The notes: generated by a model not told the origin, from the sequence alone. A stretch of 64,000 bases of DNA from Pleurodeles waltl (GCF_031143425.1 NC_090445.1:1575394049-1575458048), one strand, 5' to 3'; shown: positions 22,812-35,480, counted from the stretch's first letter. Numbers and translations: made by a program.

Positions 22812-23706
22812 GTGGCATATTTATACTTGTTTTGCGTCAAATTTGCGTAATTTTTTTTAACGCAAATTCGGTGCAAAACAAACTCCATATTTATACTTTG
22901 GCGCTAGACCCGTCTATCGCCAAAGTTATGGAGTTAAAGTCATTTTTTGGACGTGGAAACCTACCTTGCGTCAATGAGATGCAAGGTAGGTGTTCCCATG
23001 GAAAAAATGACTCTATGGCCTTAGCACCATATTTATGCCCTGTGCTAAAATCATGCTCAAATAATGGTGCAAAGCTTGCTTTTTAACTCCTGGGTCAGGG
23101 CAGGCGTTAGGGGACCTGTGGGCTTATTTCCATGGTGGAACATCATGGAATAAGCTCACAGGTGCCCTCCCTAGTCCCCAGGGACACCCACACCCACACC
23201 TGAGGGACAGCGGAGGACGGGGGACCCATCCCAGGTAAGTATTGGTGAGTACAGGTAAGTATTTTATTTTATATTTTAAAGTGCCATTGGGGGCCCTGAA
23301 ATGGGCCTCCCTACATGGCACTGGGTGCAACAGCCATGCCCAGGGGCAACTGCACATCTGTGCTGGCCATTGGGTGGTGGGCATGACTCCTGTCTTTTCT
23401 AAGACAGGAGTCATGTGGTATGGATGGTTTTGCGTCAGAAAATGACGCCAGGCTGGTTAGAGTCATTTTCTTTAAAATCTAGCCTGCCTAATGTCTTTTT
23501 TTGGTGCAAAACCCCCTTCTCCCATACCTCTACACCCACCTGGCTAATGTCATTTTTTTTACGCTAGCACACCCTTTGCACCGGCTTGCACCGTTCCATA
23601 AATATGGTGCCTGGCTGGTGCTCAGGAATGGTGCAAACCGGTGCAAAAATTTTTTATGCAAAACTGTGTTAGTGCAGTTTTGCCCCAAAAAGTATAAATA
23701 TGCCGC
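22812..23706. mobile_element. Harbinger-type MITE, ~895 bp
   Basis: The ends are GTGGCATATTTATACTT and its inverted partner (reverse complement GCGGCATATTTATACTT). The left 230 bp is homologous to the left subterminal region of the 14-kb Harbinger ('aactccatatttat' followed by the 'ccttgcgtc...atgagatg' hairpin, compare 29418-29535). The right part is homologous to 25460-26087. A perfect 15-bp-stem hairpin lies at 23382-23415. No coding capacity. The flanking triplets are TGA and TCA, so the target duplication is not clear. Confidence 0.75.
23382..23415. repeat. Perfect 15-bp stem hairpin inside a MITE
   Basis: CATGACTCCTGTCTT (23382-23396) and its exact complement AAGACAGGAGTCATG (23401-23415) are separated by TTCT. 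The same hairpin is conserved in the related element at 25768-25801. Confidence 0.9.
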
Positions 23707-24375
23707 TCAGTGCCATGTGGTCTCACAATGTGATTATATCACTGTGTGTTTCAATGTGTGATTCACCCTAGTGTGCCTTATGTGTTCATCTATTCACATT
23801 AATGGTTTCATGGACTTGTGTCACTTTATGTGTTTTTGACTAGGTGATGCAAGAAGGACTAGGTAAGAATTAGTCTTACTTCTATGCATATGATTTTGAC
23901 ATGTTGGACAGATGATAGGGACTTATTTAGAGAACGGGCCTTGACGAAGACCCGAGACCTGATCCTCAGAGGCTGAACTACATGTTGAACCCCAGGCAGG
24001 TATTCTTGCTGGAAGGCTGAAACATGTAGGCTTTGACAGTAATGTGGGTTTGTTGATTCCTTAGAAATCTACACCATTAGTTGCTTCACAACACAACATC
24101 CACCATTAGTTGCTTCACAAAGTAGGAGCAACCGAATTTTAATCCTACCCTGTGCAATCCATAAGAAAGGAGATATTCCAGATATGCACAGAGGCAGCTT
24201 CATTATATCAATAACTGGTTCCCTACGTACCAGGACATACTTTAATCCAAGCTGTCTTTCCCAGAAAAAAAACCTTTTTGGTTAAGTTTGAAACCGCCAG
24301 GTTAGTACCATCTCAACCAGACAGAGCAAACTGGCCAAGGATGAAGCATGCCACAATTATGTTCATAAATAATAT
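23707..24375. other. Unassigned noncoding sequence
   Basis: A stretch between two MITEs. It contains a short direct repeat, 'caccattagttgcttcacaa' (24071 and 24101). No gene or element end is recognised. Confidence 0.45.
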
Positions 24376-24555
24376 GGGGGTTATTCCAACTTTGGAGGAA
24401 GTGGTAATCCGTCCCAAAAGTGACGGTAAAGTGACGGATATACCACCAGCCGTATTACAAGTCCATTATATCCTATGGAACTCGTAATACGGCTGGTGGT
24501 AAATCTGTCACATTTGGGACGGATTACCACCTCCTCCAAAGTTGGAATAACCCCC
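24376..24555. mobile_element. Fold-back palindromic MITE, 180 bp
   Basis: Nearly the whole element is an inverted repeat: GGGGGTTATTCCAACTTTGG at the left is matched by its complement at the right end, and the arms continue to a centre near 24462. The flanks are TAT on both sides (24373-24375 and 24556-24558). The element at 61476-61646 is a relative with shared internal words (CGTCCCAAAAGTG, ATACCACC, CGTATTAC). No coding capacity; PIF/Harbinger-like by its 3-bp duplication. Confidence 0.85.
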
Positions 24556-24616
24556 TATATGTCCACATACAGGGTAGAGGTCATAAGTTTGGGAACAGGG
24601 GACCACCAAATTTTAA

Positions 24617-25378
24617 GGGGCAGATTTATGGAAAGTGGCGCTGCACTGAGTGCAGCGCCACTTTCCCTGCGCCCCTTAGCACCCCCCTGCGGCCACCATG
24701 TGTGCGCCGTATTTAAAGTATGGCGCACCATGGTGCAGGTTAGGGGGCAATAGAGTCATTTGTACCCTGCAGGAGTAGCGCAAAACTGTTGCCGTTACTC
24801 CTGCAGAGCACGAGCACATAGGGGCCCATTATAAAGAATGGAGGCCCCCTTTTAACGCCTGCTCTCCTGCCGTAATAAATGACTCAAGAAAATCCCATAG
24901 ATTTCCTTGCACCATTTTACTGGCTCCCCTAACGGGGAATGCCCCCTTTGCATACATTATGCCTGGCGCAGGCATAATGTAGTGCAAAGGATTACAGGGT
25001 GGTGCAATGCATGCATTGCGCCACCCTGTAAATTCGGCACAAGGATTTTTGCCTTGTTGGGCCACATTAACATAAAAATAAATGACATTAATGTGGCGCA
25101 CTTGGCACCGAGTGCAGCGCCACTTTTCCTGCACCCCTTAGCGCCCCCCTACTGCCACCATGTGTGTGCCATATTTAAAATTCGGCGCACCATGGCGCAG
25201 GGTAGTGGGCAATAGCGTCATTATTTTTGAAAACTGTTGGTGCTACTCCTGCAGAGTAGATAGGGGCCCATTGAAAGCAAAGGAAGACTCCTTTTAATGC
25301 CTGCTCTGAGCAGACGTTTAAAGTGCCGTAAAAAATGGCGTTCCTGCAGTTTTGCAACAAAAAGTATAAATTCGGGCC
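24617..25378. mobile_element. Harbinger-type MITE with TAA target duplication, internally duplicated
   Basis: The left end GGGGCAGATTTATGG and the reverse complement of the right end, GGCCCGAATTTATACTTTTT, are flanked by TAA (24614-24616 and 25379-25381). Two similar ~180-bp blocks lie inside (about 24650-24840 and 25108-25275), each with 'gtgcagcgccacttt' and 'ggcgcaccatgg' motifs. Several hairpins are evident, such as AGTGGCGCTGCACT/AGTGCAGCGCCACT at 24637-24665. No coding capacity. Confidence 0.75.
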
Positions 25379-25459
25379 TAATTTTCTAAAATGTCCTTGA
25401 TGAGTATGCAACACAAAAGGATGATGGACGGAGTACTGAATTTTTCAACCACTCACTCA

Positions 25460-26087
25460 AAGCTTGCTTTGTACCATTATTTACACCTGGGTTAGAGCAG
25501 GCATTAGGGGACCTGTGGGCCTATTTCTATGGTGGAACACCATGGAATAAGCCCACAGGTGCCATCCCCAGGCCCCAGGGACACCCCCACCCACACCAGA
25601 GGGACAGGGGAGGATGGGGGACCCCATCCCAGGTAAGTATAGGTAAGTATTCATATTTTTTTTAAGTGCCATTGGGAGCCCTGAAATGGGCCCTCCTACA
25701 TGGCACTGGGTGCAATGGCCATGCTCAGGGGATCATGGCCCCCTGTGCTGGCCACTGGGGAGGTGGGCATGACTCCTGTCTTTTCTAAGACAGGAGTCAT
25801 GTGGTATGGATGGTTTTGCATCAGAAAATGACTCTAAGCTTGTAAGAGTCTTTTCTTTTTTACTCTAACCTGCCTAACGTAATTTTTTGGTGCAAAACCC
25901 CCTTCTCCCATACCGCCACCCCACCTTGCTAACGTCATTTTACGCTAGCCCACCATTTCCACTAGCTTGCACCATTCCATAAATATGGTGCCCGGGTGGT
26001 GCTCAAGAATGGTGCAAGCCGGAGCAAAACATTTTGATGCAAAACTGCGTTAGTGCAGTTTTGCACCAAAAAGTATAAATATGCCCC
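25460..26087. mobile_element. Harbinger-type MITE, left-truncated
   Basis: This is collinear with 23060-23706, including the conserved hairpin at 25768-25801, and ends in a terminus whose reverse complement starts GGGGCATATTTATACTTTTT. The left terminal ~250 bp found in the 22812 element are absent. Confidence 0.75.
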
Positions 26088-26641
26088 TAGGTACTCCAGA
26101 GACCATGAAGTGTCAGCCTTATGAGCTAACACTAACGAGCCAGACTGCTGGAAACAACAACTTACTGAACACAGTCCCCTCAAATAATGTTTACAAACAC
26201 CTCAGCTTTGCTTGTAAACTAATCAATGCCAGGTTACTGATAAAAAAAGCAGAGTTCATGAGTGGGTAGGTTCAGCAATAAGCAAATTAGCTCCAGTAAA
26301 AAACACAATAGCCGTAGAGTAACAGCATCAAAACCGTGGTTCTCTGATAAACTCAGAGCTCAAAAGCAGCTCTGCCGCAGGCAGGAGTGTAAGTGGAGAA
26401 GGAGCTATAAGGAGAGTGAGAGAGAAATTTATAAATAAACAATCAATGTCCACAAAAATGTAATTCAAAAACAAAAATCATCCTATTTTATTGCTAAAAC
26501 TGAGAAGGCTAAAAACTCTACCAAGGAAATATTTAATACAGTAACTGTTGGCTAATGTTCCAGACAGCAAGAATTCTAATGTTCTATCTAAAGAGCAACT
26601 TCTTGTGATTTAGGTCTCAGTACTCTGCAAAACATCTGGTT
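26088..26641. other. Unassigned sequence upstream of a LINE tail
   Basis: No motif is recognised. It could be a decayed upstream part of the LINE whose C-terminal codons follow. Confidence 0.35.
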
Positions 26642-26790
26642 ATACTCAGATACAAGAAGGCTCTTTGGGGAGTCAGACGCTTTGCGATCAATGCCGCTAA
26701 ACACTGGAACAGTCTCCCCTTAAGCTTAAATAAATGACAGAGTTGTGCCAGGTTATGAAAGCTTTAAAAACCTGGTTGTGTAGTCAATAG
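26642..26790 (+). pseudogene. C-terminal end of a non-LTR retrotransposon (LINE) ORF2, fragment
   Basis: One frame reads VRRFAINAAKHWNSLPLSL, the pattern of the conserved end of many LINE ORF2 proteins of the CR1/L2/Jockey type (basic-F-x-hydrophobic-x-A-x-x-xWN-x-LP). After a 1-bp shift it continues QVMKALKTWLCSQ and stops at 26790, matching the usual F-x-x-x-LKTWLF ending. The clade is not resolvable from so short a piece. Confidence 0.6.
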
Positions 26791-27717
26791 GTATTCTGTC
26801 CAGGATCACACCTTATCTTGAGCTAAAGGTAGAACCAAGATGCCTCCGGGCATTTGAGCACTTACAAAGCAACCATTTAATTTAATTTCAGGTGTGATGA
26901 TTTCCTAATGCGGAATGTCCATGGCAGGACATCCTCCATCAAACAAATGTTGTTGTGTGTGGAGGCTGCACATCCACCACCTCAGGTAAGAGGTATGGGA
27001 GGGAGGGCTCCAAGCTGAGGCCAGCTTATTTAATAAAAAAAAAAGAATGTCATAAGCTTTGCATTTCATAAACCTTGAAATACACACATTCAGACTTTAC
27101 AACTGTACATCCCTCTACTTTCAATCCCGTCTAATTGAAAGGATTTAAAGATGGAATGTGAAAAGTTGACTGAGTGTGCTTTAAAATGTACCTTTAAAAA
27201 ATCCACGTCTTCCTTCACATAGAGTTACACTGTGTGCACCGTAAATTTTAAAAACAGAATATCTATGGCACAGAATACGGAGGACAGAATAGAGAATCCA
27301 AAATATCAACAAGTAAGTATGAATTTTTCATATCTTACACCAAATATATGTACATGTTTAATATGCATATCTTCACTGTATGTAGATGTGGAGTTAGGAA
27401 TAGTAAATACATACTTCCCTTTATGCACCTATTTTTGATATTCTGCCCTCAATGTTCTTGTACCACAATATTCTGGGGGTTGATCTTTAGTAGAAGTTCG
27501 AATCACACCAGTAATTAAAAAAATCACCAAAAAGTATTGCACGCTTTAAAACCTTACATACTGTACCTTTTTTCCTACAAGTAATTGGGAAAGAATGCAC
27601 TTGTAGTGCACAGCTTTAATGTTTGGTCATAGCTGAGTGCCATGCCGCCCTAAAAATATGCATGTGGCTATGGGGCTGGACACAAGGGAACCAGAATGGT
27701 GGGGGCTACAGTATCAG
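26791..27717. other. Unassigned noncoding sequence
   Basis: A/T-rich with poly-A tracts. No gene, RNA or element boundary seen. Confidence 0.4.
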
Positions 27718-27725
27718 AAATATTG

Positions 27726-28223
27726 TAGGGGTGGGTGAAAAATTCTGCTCCGCCAGCAGAGTTTGCGGAGTTTTCCCCACTCCACAGTCCACGTGGAGTT
27801 CCAAGAAACTCTGCAAAGTGACGCGTAGCAAAGTTTTCCCCTCGTTCGCACTCGCCAACGTTAAGTTGGTAAGCACGAGCGAGAGAAATCGTTAAGTTGG
27901 GGAGTAAAATTTCTGAACGCGAGCGGTCGCGATATGCCATGGCCGCTCATGATGAGAAAGCTGCCACTCGTGTTGAGGAAGCTTCCGTTTGAGTAGAAAA
28001 TCTACTCAAGTAGGCAAAAAGAAGTTAGCACCCTCTGGTGCTCTGCATGATGCCATTCACACTGATTTTACAGTGCAGGAGCTACTCCAGTGTTGAAAAT
28101 CAGTGCGAACAGCACGCCTTACCCAAACTCTGCCACTTGCAGAACTCTACGTAGCGCTGCAGAGTTTTTTCAGCACTTCACAAGTTCCGCGTAGCAGAAC
28201 TCTGCGAACTGCACCCAGGCCTA
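27726..28223. mobile_element. hAT-type non-autonomous element, ~498 bp
   Basis: The left end TAGGGGTGGGTG and the reverse complement of the right end, TAGGCCTGGGTG, fit the CAGGGGTGGGC-style termini of hAT elements. The flanks AAATATTG (27718-27725) and ATATATTG (28224-28231) match at seven of eight positions, the 8-bp duplication expected for hAT. The interior contains repeated CTCTGC/GCAGAG words and no reading frame of note. Confidence 0.65.
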
Positions 28224-28231
28224 ATATATTG

Positions 28232-29020
28232 TGGCTAAAAGAGACATTGCTCACCATTGGCAATCCAAAAGAGCTCTTTAGTCCGACTGGCTCCTAGGAA
28301 TGGACTACTTTGCTCTAGCAGAGGAGTCGATCTAGGAAAAGAAGCAATGTGAAGCCTGCCCTGTGTAGCTTGTTAGTTGTCGTGTGTAACTGATAAGGAT
28401 TATACACTATGTTGTGAACTATTTTAATGCTGTGCTATCGAAACCAAGATATACAATCTGTGTAATCTATGAGTGGTATGTGCTGGGAGTTGCGTTAACT
28501 GGAGCTGTTTGGTTCTTTTAAGGTCTGTATGTGCATGTCAGAAAATGCCAAACACAGATCTTTAAAAAAAGAATAGAGATTGGCAACATGCTGACATATT
28601 CACCATCTCATTAGCATATGAGAAAATGAAATTTGTAGTCCAGTGTATTTATATTATGAACCACAATATGAAACATTATCTTTCAAAGTTCACTATTAGT
28701 ATATGAAGCTTTACCTCACTTTCTATCAAGGATCTTAATCAAGAAAAAACATGAAACTAGAGTGAAATTTGACATGCATACATTTATGAACAGTCTTTAG
28801 AATATACCATTTGTGATCTTCGGGAGGACATGAAACGTTAAACGTAAAACCTGTGGCGTAGACATAATGCTACGGGCCTCAAAAATGCAAGGGAAAATGG
28901 GTCCACTTTCCTCTGTTAAGTAGTGAAAGCAGCTGACATTTGTGCCCTTCAAACCCATGTGGCCTGGTACAAAAACAACTGTTGCTCCAATTATAGCTTC
29001 ACTGCAGTAACAACCTAAGG
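28232..29020. other. Unassigned noncoding sequence
   Basis: A/T-rich; nothing recognised. Confidence 0.4.
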
Positions 29021-29375
29021 GATCAAGGGCAACATGTAGGTAGCTTTTTGCACGTCGCAAACAGCGAATTTTGCTGTTTGCGACTTGCAAAAAGCACATC
29101 GCGATGCACAAACCCCGTTTTGCGATTCGGTAACCTGGTTACCGAATTGCAAAACGGGTGTGCGACTCGCAGTTAGGAAGGGGTGTTCCCTTCCTAATTG
29201 TGACTCGCAGTGAAATGTGGGATTGATTTGTGACCGCGAACGTGGTCGCAAAACAATCGCAGTTAGCACCCATTTCAAATGGGTGCTAACCCATTCGCAA
29301 AAGGGAAGGGGTCCCCATGGCACCCCTTCCCCATTGTGAATGTCACTGAAAATAAATTTTCAGAGCAGGCACCTC
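29021..29375. mobile_element. Hairpin-rich MITE fragment
   Basis: It starts with AAGGGCAACATGTAGG, similar to the GGGCCACATGTA termini near 372 and 52812. It contains a series of nearly perfect hairpins: 'cgcaaacagcgaa' and partner, 'attcggtaacc/ggttaccgaat', 'ttaggaagg/ccttcctaa' and 'tagcacccattt/aaatgggtgcta'. The right end is lost where it abuts the Harbinger at about 29380. Confidence 0.55.
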
Positions 29376-29773
29376 CTTTGTGTCATTTTTTTTTACGTTA
29401 AAGCAGCGCAAACAAAACTCCATATTTATATTTCGACGCCAGACCAGTCTAGCATCAAAATTTAGGAGTAAGCGCCATTTTAAGGGAGCGCCAATTGACC
29501 TTGCGTCTCATTGCATCAATGAGATGGAAGGTAGACATTCCCTTCCAAAAAATGACGCTAGCCTTCTAGCGCCATATTTACCTTACGACACAAAAACAAC
29601 GCAAACCACAGAAGCAGACCTAAAAAATGGCACTAAGTCCGATTAGCGTTAAAAAGAGGCCCACACACCACAACTCAAGGAAAACACACAGAAAGAGCAT
29701 TTGAAATCTCCAGAACATGGAAGTGGTACTGCTCCAGCTTGGCACACGCAATAAATGTCAGCGAAGACAGTAG

Positions 29774-31642
29774 GTGCCACCACCACCACCGCAGCAACCC
29801 CAAACACCACCACAGCAGCCACAAAGGCAGCGCAGAAGGCGGCAGAGGATCTTCAGACATCGCACAACCATCCTTGGCCTCAGGGAACAAGATGTGATCC
29901 AGATGTACAGACTGAACCAGGAGTCCATTGTACGCCTGCTGCACCATATTGTGCCACACATCACAGCAAGGGTGCAAACTCCCACTACCATTCCACCCTT
30001 GACTAAGCTCCTTGCTGTCCTCCATATGCTGGCATCTGGATCTATTCGGATAATGGGTACACAACTGGGTGGTATGTCCTAGCTATCCTTCTCAGTCCTC
30101 CTACCTAGGTCCTGGACGAGATCATACGCCTCACCCCCCACCACATCTGCTTCCCAAATGCCTAGCATCTGCAGCAGGAGACCAAGCAAGGTTTTTATCA
30201 AATTGCTGGGTATCCGCATGTGCTGGGTGGAATAGACTGCACCCAGGTGCAACTGGTGCCACCTGCAGCAACGGAACATCTATATAGGAACAGCAAGCAC
30301 ACACATTCAATCAATGTGCAGGCCATTGTAGACCACAGTGGGCTCTTCACCAACATCCTGGCTAAATATCCTGTCAGCGTCTATGATGCATACATATTTC
30401 ACCACTGCACATCAACGAGGGGTTCCAGGATGGCCAATATGGCAATGGTCTACTCATAGGTAAGCCACCATACCAATCCTACCACACACAACACACTAAC
30501 CATCTAGGATAAACAATACAAACACTACACTAAATACACATGGGCAGGGGTTCATAGATGCACAGGCAACAACACGTGCAACGTGCCACACTACACTGCA
30601 TTCATTGTACTTCACAAACACATACAAGGACATACCTGACCTAACATGCACCATTCTAAGGGACCCATGTGAAAAATAGCTCTGCCCCCTCCCAAAGCCT
30701 GCATTGTGTATGTGTAGAAAGTGTCTGTGAGAAATCATGTATTGGATAGCTAGGAGACACTACTGCACCAAATTATATCAGCCTATTAATGTGTGATACA
30801 CACCCTCGTACACTTGATCGCTGCCGCAAGCATCATCTGCCACAAATGGTCACAAAGTGTCACACTGCATGCGTAGAGCCACATGGTAACATGGACAGCA
30901 CAGTCTGGCTTTGTAGGGCAACTATGGTGTCTCAACATCTGACACCATTGTGGTGCAAGGAGGTGGTAGGTTCCATCTAACAATAGAACACTGCTTCAAA
31001 TATGGACTACACAACACATTTTCCTAAATTAGAGGCATCATTTTGGTATCTATATTAAAATTCCCAGGGCCTTGAGCCACTACCCAAGATTGTCATGTCC
31101 ATCAACACAGTCCAATGAAATAATTTAACAAGAACAGAAACATACACTATACCACAAGCAAGTCTGGTCACCACTCCAACTAAAACTAACAACTGCCATG
31201 GTATGTTCCAAACCACTATCAAGCTTTACCAACACACCTTCTCTCTTTCCTTTGCAGTTGATCAAGGGTATGGCATACAGCCATGGGTTATGACTCCATT
31301 TGCCAATTCCACAATGGTGGAAGAGCGGGCCTACAATGAGGGGCACAGGAAAACACGCAATGTGTTGGAGAGGACATTTGGGCTCCTGAAATCAAGGTTC
31401 AGGTGCCTGGCCCTGACAGGAGGAAGCCTCTTGTATGCTCCACCACTTGTATGAAAAATAATACTGGCATGTGCAATCCTCCACAACATCTGTTTCAGAA
31501 CAAATGTCCCTTGGGATGACCAGGTTGATATCCCAGTGAGGAGGAGAATGATGATGGAGCAGATAATGTGGAAGAGGAACAACAGAACACTGATGCAGGA
31601 GCTCGCAGGAGACTCCCCCTTGTAGAGAACTTCTATACATAG
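29774..31642 (+). pseudogene. HARBI1-like Harbinger transposase (DDE), broken
   Basis: Exon 1 runs from the ATG 29774 to 30459 (donor 'atag|gtaag'); exon 2 runs from 31258 (acceptor 'tttgcag') to a stop at 31640-31642, with AATAAA at 31679. The N-terminus is Pro/Gln/Arg-rich, followed by a helical region ending LLAVLHMLASGSIRI, as in HARBI1. Catalytic positions are visible: Asp in GIDCTQV (30235), Asp in VYDAYIF (30385) and Glu in NVLERTFGLLKSRFRC (31368). ACAILHNIC, a family signature, follows, and an acidic tail ends the protein. In-frame stops (about 30078, 30160 and 31452) and frameshifts near 30110 and 30415 inactivate it. The encoded enzyme would cut and rejoin Harbinger ends in the nucleus. 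Confidence 0.85.
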
Positions 31643-31684
31643 TCACTGGACTAACACCAACACATTGTAAATAGCACAAATAAA

Positions 31685-34600
31685 ATACTTTGCACCGGAT
31701 TCTCCTTGGTCTACTCATTCTCCACTACATATACAATTGGGATGTGACTCAAACCTCAGGGAGCAGATAATAAACACAAAGGGTACAAGTAATGTTAGGA
31801 ACATCGTTTGTGATGTAAGAGGGTCTACTGCCTTCATCTCACAAATCAGTGACATACAATTCACAGGCATGTGACTCCTGAAGGCCTAGGTCCATGCACC
31901 ACTACATATATTGTGCCATCAAGTGGGTAAGGTGCTAAGACCTAGCCCATTCACCACAACAACACTATGCCTAACAGGATGTCTGCAAGGGGGCACACAT
32001 AAGGTAGGGGCTGTCAACAAAATGATATTAAGTAATGTTGGAACAGAACACTGTCACAACTCACGGTGATTGCAGCTTTGCTTGCATGGTACATGTGTGA
32101 CAAGGGTGGGACATCATAGGTAACTATGGACCTTCAGTAATTGTCCAGGGATTGTAACCAATGTCTGATGCTGAGCCTGCACAGTGTATCCATGGGATAA
32201 TCTCCTGGCTCTGCCATTGGGCACAACCCTGACACATGGTGGACTGTACCTCACGTATGGCACACACAGGATGCCTGTGGTGTGCGCAATGGGTTGCCAG
32301 ACAAGGTAAGCAGCTATGGGTGCAGAATCACTATCCAAACACATGACCCATTGTCAGGATCTAAGAATTTATTGGGACAATGCACCACCAAATAGTTGTC
32401 TGGGTCAAATGTAGGCAGAGTGTCTTATACTCACTATGTACATGAGCTGCACACTTGTCACACAAAGCTGCTGTCTTGACACATGCCTAGAGCAAATCCA
32501 GAAAAACATGTGAAGACTGATGTACGGGTGTATGTCCTAGGTAGGAACGGGTTTGCCAGTATCAACGATGCTTGACCTGTGGCAGCATGTTTACCTAGTA
32601 TGCTCTGTATAACAACATCACACAGCACATAGCAATACACACCACTCATTGTCACTCACATGACAGAATAAGTGCATGGTAGCAACAGTAACAATTTATC
32701 CCATACATGTTTTGGGCTCCAACTTCGCAGTCAGGTGTGGGGTGTGCTACTATGTCCAGCATTGTTAAATAATGTCTGAGACACAACATCAAACTGAGTG
32801 GGAGTAATCCTAGCCATATATGTTGCATTCTGCTAATGAAAAGTACAGCACTGAGATGATTTCACACCTCAACATCATTCAGACACGGTAAGAGTTACCT
32901 AGGTTGAGGCATGCTGGAAGAAATGCATACACATGTTTAACGGAGGATGTGGATGGACGGGAGGTCCCTTGGAGACAACACAAGTGCAGTGGCAGGTGTA
33001 ATGTCATGAGTGCTTGGCACTCATTACATCTCACAAATACCGTCAAGTAGCCAGTAGTAGGAGATGTGTACATCTACAAATTACACAAATCACATGTTGC
33101 ATCATGTCCATGTATGACCAGACTATTTTGCTGTAGAAGTTGTATAACAAAGTGCAAGCAGCCTAAAGAATGGGAGCAGTGTGGGAGACAATGCATACCT
33201 TACCAGTAATGCAGGAAAATATGGAGAAGGGACACACATAGACCAATACTGACTGTACCACACATCAATATCTACATGTCAACATTTAACATATGTCTAG
33301 AGAGGGTGGCCAGGTCAGTACATAACCCAGTCATGTTGGCCACTAGCATATCATGGTATTTTCCCATCGCATGCCACCATGACAGGAGGCAGTGACAGAC
33401 AACACCATCTGTAGCCTGGCACGTTTCCAATATTGAAGTCACAATAGTTATACAACCCCTAAACAAGCTGCCCATGGAAACAACTAAGGGCATCAAATAA
33501 TGATACATGTCCTACATGTGCAAGCACCCGAGCTCTGTACATGAGAGGGGAAGGCTGCCATCAAGTACTGCAAAGGAAAATGTGATATCCTGGTCTGTAT
33601 GACCACAATTGTGCATGTGTCTCACTGCTGGGGAGTGTGCATAGTTCTGCTGAGTAGCAATCATGAAGAGTCAATAAACCCACACACCACTGCTCTGGCT
33701 ACATTAACATATGACATTGTCAGGGGCCTGATGCATGTGCCTAGGGGGCTGAGTTAACTGGAGCATCATTAAGCTGCCCCTTCACATGAAACCATGGGTT
33801 TGTGTTGTCATACAAACTCACACAGTTCTGATGATGAGTAGGCTGGCATCTATCCGAGACTGCAACACTGCTACACAGTGGTATGCCATTGTGTGTGACA
33901 GTCATAACAAACATGATGTGGACAAATGGTGTGCCGAGTTGGAGGCATGCACACATATACCACTTATCTCAGCACATATGTACCACTATAATGGCTCAGG
34001 CATGGTAATGTGTATGGATTCTGAACAAAAGGCAACCCCGCACATAAATAAGGGCATAGCTATCACAAGATCAGTGACTGAAAGAAATGACCTTCACATG
34101 TGTTTCCGACATACAGAAACCTTAGTGGCACGGATGTGACTACACATGCATTTGTAAAATGCCAACATGTGTCCATGCAGGAAGATAGTAATGTGAGGTT
34201 TCACATCCCATGAACGCACCACTGTCATCTTATGTTACAGAAATGACACTACTCATGTCTTTACACACACACAGCATATACCAACCTTCACTAACACATG
34301 AGTACATAACATCTCCTGCAACTAAGATGCATGGGGAACCAAATGGCACAAGTGTAGCAAAGCAACATGAAGTAAAATCTAACAACACACCACAGAGTGG
34401 ACACACATGCACACGCACATTTCCACGGGTAACGTGATGTCAATGCAGTCCAACTCCACTGAATACTCTGAGTACGAATTGTCGTGGTTGTCACATGCCT
34501 TACCGTGTGTTGGACATAGGCCATCATATATATTGTGTTATAGGTATGTGTACATTTGTATCTCAGACATAACAATGTAGTCCACCCACAAATTACTATT

Positions 34601-35480
34601 CATACACATATGTACACACATAGCACACATGTGCCAACATGTATGTGGATACAATGTATCTACACATGCACATATGCACAATGTATGAGTAATTGCATGC
34701 AGCAGACTCATAGACAAACCTATGGATTTGACATACCAATGTCATAGTAATGACATTACTGGATAGTCACGCACATGTAGCCATACCACATATACAACAT
34801 AGTAGCACAGCCCATGTGACATGTTAAGTGAATCAGGGTTCACTCAAGGACTACAATGCAAAAATCCATGCCCTTCCGTCATGCGTCAAAAAAGATGATG
34901 CAAACGCATTAAATCCACACATCAACGTAAGTAAAATGAAGAATGGGCCTTGAGCGACACTCACATGTTCACACGCCTTTTAATGCACCATGGTGAAAAA
35001 TCGACGCATGACCATCATGTGTCAAAATGTTTCAGGCATACGCATATACCATACAATTCCCCTAAGCTTAAAGATGCCTTGCCCCTGAACGTCTGTCGCA
35101 CGTCCGCAGGCAATTTCACACAAAAGGTGAGATAATCGCCGCATGATCGTCATGAGTCAAAAATAGGATGCATGACTGGAAACGGGGCACACACGCCCAG
35201 GTAGTGATGAAATAGGACATCCTGCCTGCAAACATGGTACAGGGAGTTCACTTTCACTTTGACTTCACAGTCTTATTGTCTGTGACTGAGTGAGGGTGTG
35301 TAGAGCTGGTGCTGTAGGCGTTTTGGAGTGTTTGGAGTGTTTATTGTGCTGTGTCCTATAGGTGTTATGGTTTATTGGTCTTTAAACCTGTCTTTTTTAT
35401 TGTAAGTGTACTGTTTCCATCTCTGTATTGCGGGGTGTTTGTCTGGGGTAGTATAGTTGTTGGATGTTAGGAATTTCTTT
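31685..35480. other. Noncoding spacer between transposase and second gene of the Harbinger
   Basis: 3.8 kb after the transposase polyadenylation signal. It is CA/TG-rich with many short frames, and no domain, splice pattern or element end was recognised. It probably holds the promoter of the next gene. Confidence 0.4.

Noticed and set aside
29282..29340. Hairpin considered as a microRNA precursor
   Set aside because: It belongs to a series of MITE hairpins; no known microRNA seed was recognised and expression cannot be judged from sequence.
31685..35480. Possible fourth Harbinger gene
   Set aside because: No frame over about 117 codons, no domain, and no comparison copy within the window.
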